Assembly: GCA_020355945.1 (NCBI GenBank)
Contig: CP070627.1
Location: forward strand, 6,493,976-6,501,204
Length of the DNA stretch: 7,229 bases
Origin: Candidatus Aminicenantota bacterium
GTDB taxonomy: Bacteria; Acidobacteriota; Aminicenantia; UBA2199
Direction: 5' to 3'
How positions within the stretch are numbered: the stretch's first letter is position 1; each line of letters opens with the position of its first letter. Of this stretch, positions 6,335 through 7,229 are shown piece after piece. The notes beneath the pieces are model-generated. The model was not told the DNA's origin. It saw nothing but the letters and a program-made list of their open reading frames with translations, and did not search any database. Both the position numbers and the translations under genes were made by a program.

Positions 6335-6340
6335 TATAAT
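6335..6340 (+). promoter_or_regulatory. -10 element upstream of the amidohydrolase gene
   Basis: A perfect TATAAT sits 43 bp before the ATG at 6384. No good -35 hexamer is found at normal spacing (the 17-bp position reads ACTTTT). A promoter here would be weak or activator-dependent. Confidence 0.35.
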
Positions 6341-6383
6341 ATATAAGATTAACCGATGATCAAAAAAACAAAGGAGGATAGCC

Positions 6384-7229
6384 ATGAAAAAGAAAACCAT
6401 CACATTTATGTTGATTATAATTGTCAGTCACTTTATTCTTATAGCCCGGGAACCTGGAGATGCGGAATCCCTTGTGCTTAAGAATGTTCACCTCATCGAC
6501 GGGAAGGCTAATAAGATATTGAAAAACCACTGCATTGTGATCGAGGGCGATACCATCACAGATATCCACCCGGTGGGAGAAAAGGAGATTCCCGCAACAG
6601 TCTTTCTGCTTAACCTGGAAGGGCATTATGTGATTCCCGGTTTGATCGATGCCCATGTGCATATCAGCCACATGTCAGCGGAAGAGTCGAGAATGGTATT
6701 ATCATGGGCTTTAAAGGGAGGAATTACTGCGGTTAGGGATATGGGCGGTGATGTACGAAAACTGGCGGCACTGAGACGGGATGCCCTGCTGCATGAAATC
6801 GAATCCCCTTATATCTATTATTCTGCGATTATGGGTGGTCCCACGTTTTTCACGGATTTCAGGGTCGTTGGTTCCACATTAGGTGAAATCCCGGGTAAAC
6901 TTCCCTGGGCAAAGGCAATTACCTCGTCCACGGACATGCGGCAAGCCATTGCCGAGGCTAAAGGCTCCGGTGCCGCAGGTATTAAAATCTATGCCAACCT
7001 CCCTAAAGAAGAAATTCAACGCATTGCTGCCCAAGGTCATAAGCAGGGATTAAAAATTTGGAGTCATGCCAGTGTTTTTCCTGCCAGACCCATAGATGCG
7101 GTTTTGGCAGGTGTGGATGTGATATCCCACTGCGGGCTCCTGGCCTGGGAATCTGCAAAAGAAATACCTCAAACTTATGAGCGCCGACATGAGGCCCAAT
7201 ATGATATCGGGTTGCTCAAAGACAAAAGC
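6384..7229 (+). CDS. Exported metal-dependent amidohydrolase (imidazolonepropionase-like), 3' truncated
   Basis: 282 residues are visible and the frame runs off the window. The start is well supported by AAGGAGGA at 6371-6378. Residues 1-27 look like a signal peptide: a basic MKKK, a hydrophobic stretch, then a polar region near residues 22-27. Next come an N-terminal beta-sandwich with the LKNVHLIDG motif and the amidohydrolase signature GLIDAHVH with metal ligands H91 and H93. GIKIY follows with K201 in the place of the carbamylated bridging lysine, then WSHA (H228) and ISHCG (H249). The final catalytic Asp should lie beyond the window; family members are usually about 420-460 residues. It belongs to the broad amidohydrolase superfamily that includes imidazolonepropionase-related and prolidase-like secreted enzymes. 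The substrate cannot be predicted, though dipeptide or amide hydrolysis is common in exported relatives. It has its own -10 element and is probably not part of the RiPP operon. Confidence 0.88.
   Translation, partial: MKKKTITFMLIIIVSHFILIAREPGDAESLVLKNVHLIDGKANKILKNHCIVIEGDTITDIHPVGEKEIPATVFLLNLEGHYVIPGLIDAHVHISHMSAEESRMVLSWALKGGITAVRDMGGDVRKLAALRRDALLHEIESPYIYYSAIMGGPTFFTDFRVVGSTLGEIPGKLPWAKAITSSTDMRQAIAEAKGSGAAGIKIYANLPKEEIQRIAAQGHKQGLKIWSHASVFPARPIDAVLAGVDVISHCGLLAWESAKEIPQTYERRHEAQYDIGLLKDKS

Noticed and set aside
5985..6671. Minus-strand ORFs at 5985-6203 and 6360-6671
   Set aside because: They are antisense to the partner protein C terminus and the amidohydrolase signature region, both of which have clear coding motifs on the plus strand.

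Overview
The window looks like a chromosomal stretch from an uncultured, Gram-negative-type environmental bacterium. Base composition is moderate, Shine-Dalgarno sequences are strong, and GTG and TTG starts are used as well as ATG. The first gene encodes a large secreted mosaic protein (SBBP beta-propeller repeat, Fn3-like, Ig-like and BACON-like domains, with an 'IGSRYF' Ig module). This style is common in Acidobacteriota and Candidatus Aminicenantes relatives. The RiPP genes in the middle resemble a system best known from Bacteroidetes. My lineage guess is Aminicenantes or Acidobacteriota-like, at moderate to low confidence, because no marker gene is present.

Layout: (1) 1-2583 is the 3' part of the modular surface or secreted protein. 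(2) 2585-2750 is a full-length imperfect palindrome of about 160 bp with terminal inverted repeats and flanking TAA direct repeats. It looks like a MITE-like or palindromic interspersed repeat inserted right behind the stop codon. (3) 2751-3037 is an AT-rich promoter region. (4) 3038-3220 encodes a 60-residue double-glycine leader peptide with a cysteine-containing core. It is followed by a weak hairpin and then a perfect 15-bp-stem intrinsic terminator. (5) A second promoter drives a two-gene operon: a radical SAM/SPASM peptide maturase (3395-4951) and, overlapping it by 8 nt with a TTG start, a radical-SAM-like partner (4944-6218) matching the 'pseudo-rSAM, GG-Bacteroidales' type. (6) 6219-6383 is a short intergenic region with small tandem duplications, a perfect AT-rich palindrome and a -10 like element. 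(7) 6384-7229 is the 5' part of an exported amidohydrolase.

How the genes work together: the precursor is the likely substrate, its leader ending in Gly-Gly. The SPASM protein is the likely catalyst that modifies the Cys-containing core. The partner, with an N-terminal region that could be a leader-binding domain, is probably required for recognition or as a second Fe-S component. Precursor and enzymes are separated by a strong terminator and each has its own promoter, which fits making much more substrate than enzyme. No exporter or leader peptidase is visible. The surface protein and the amidohydrolase are probably unrelated neighbours. The RiPP cassette is the most interesting content, and its product and chemistry cannot be named from the sequence.
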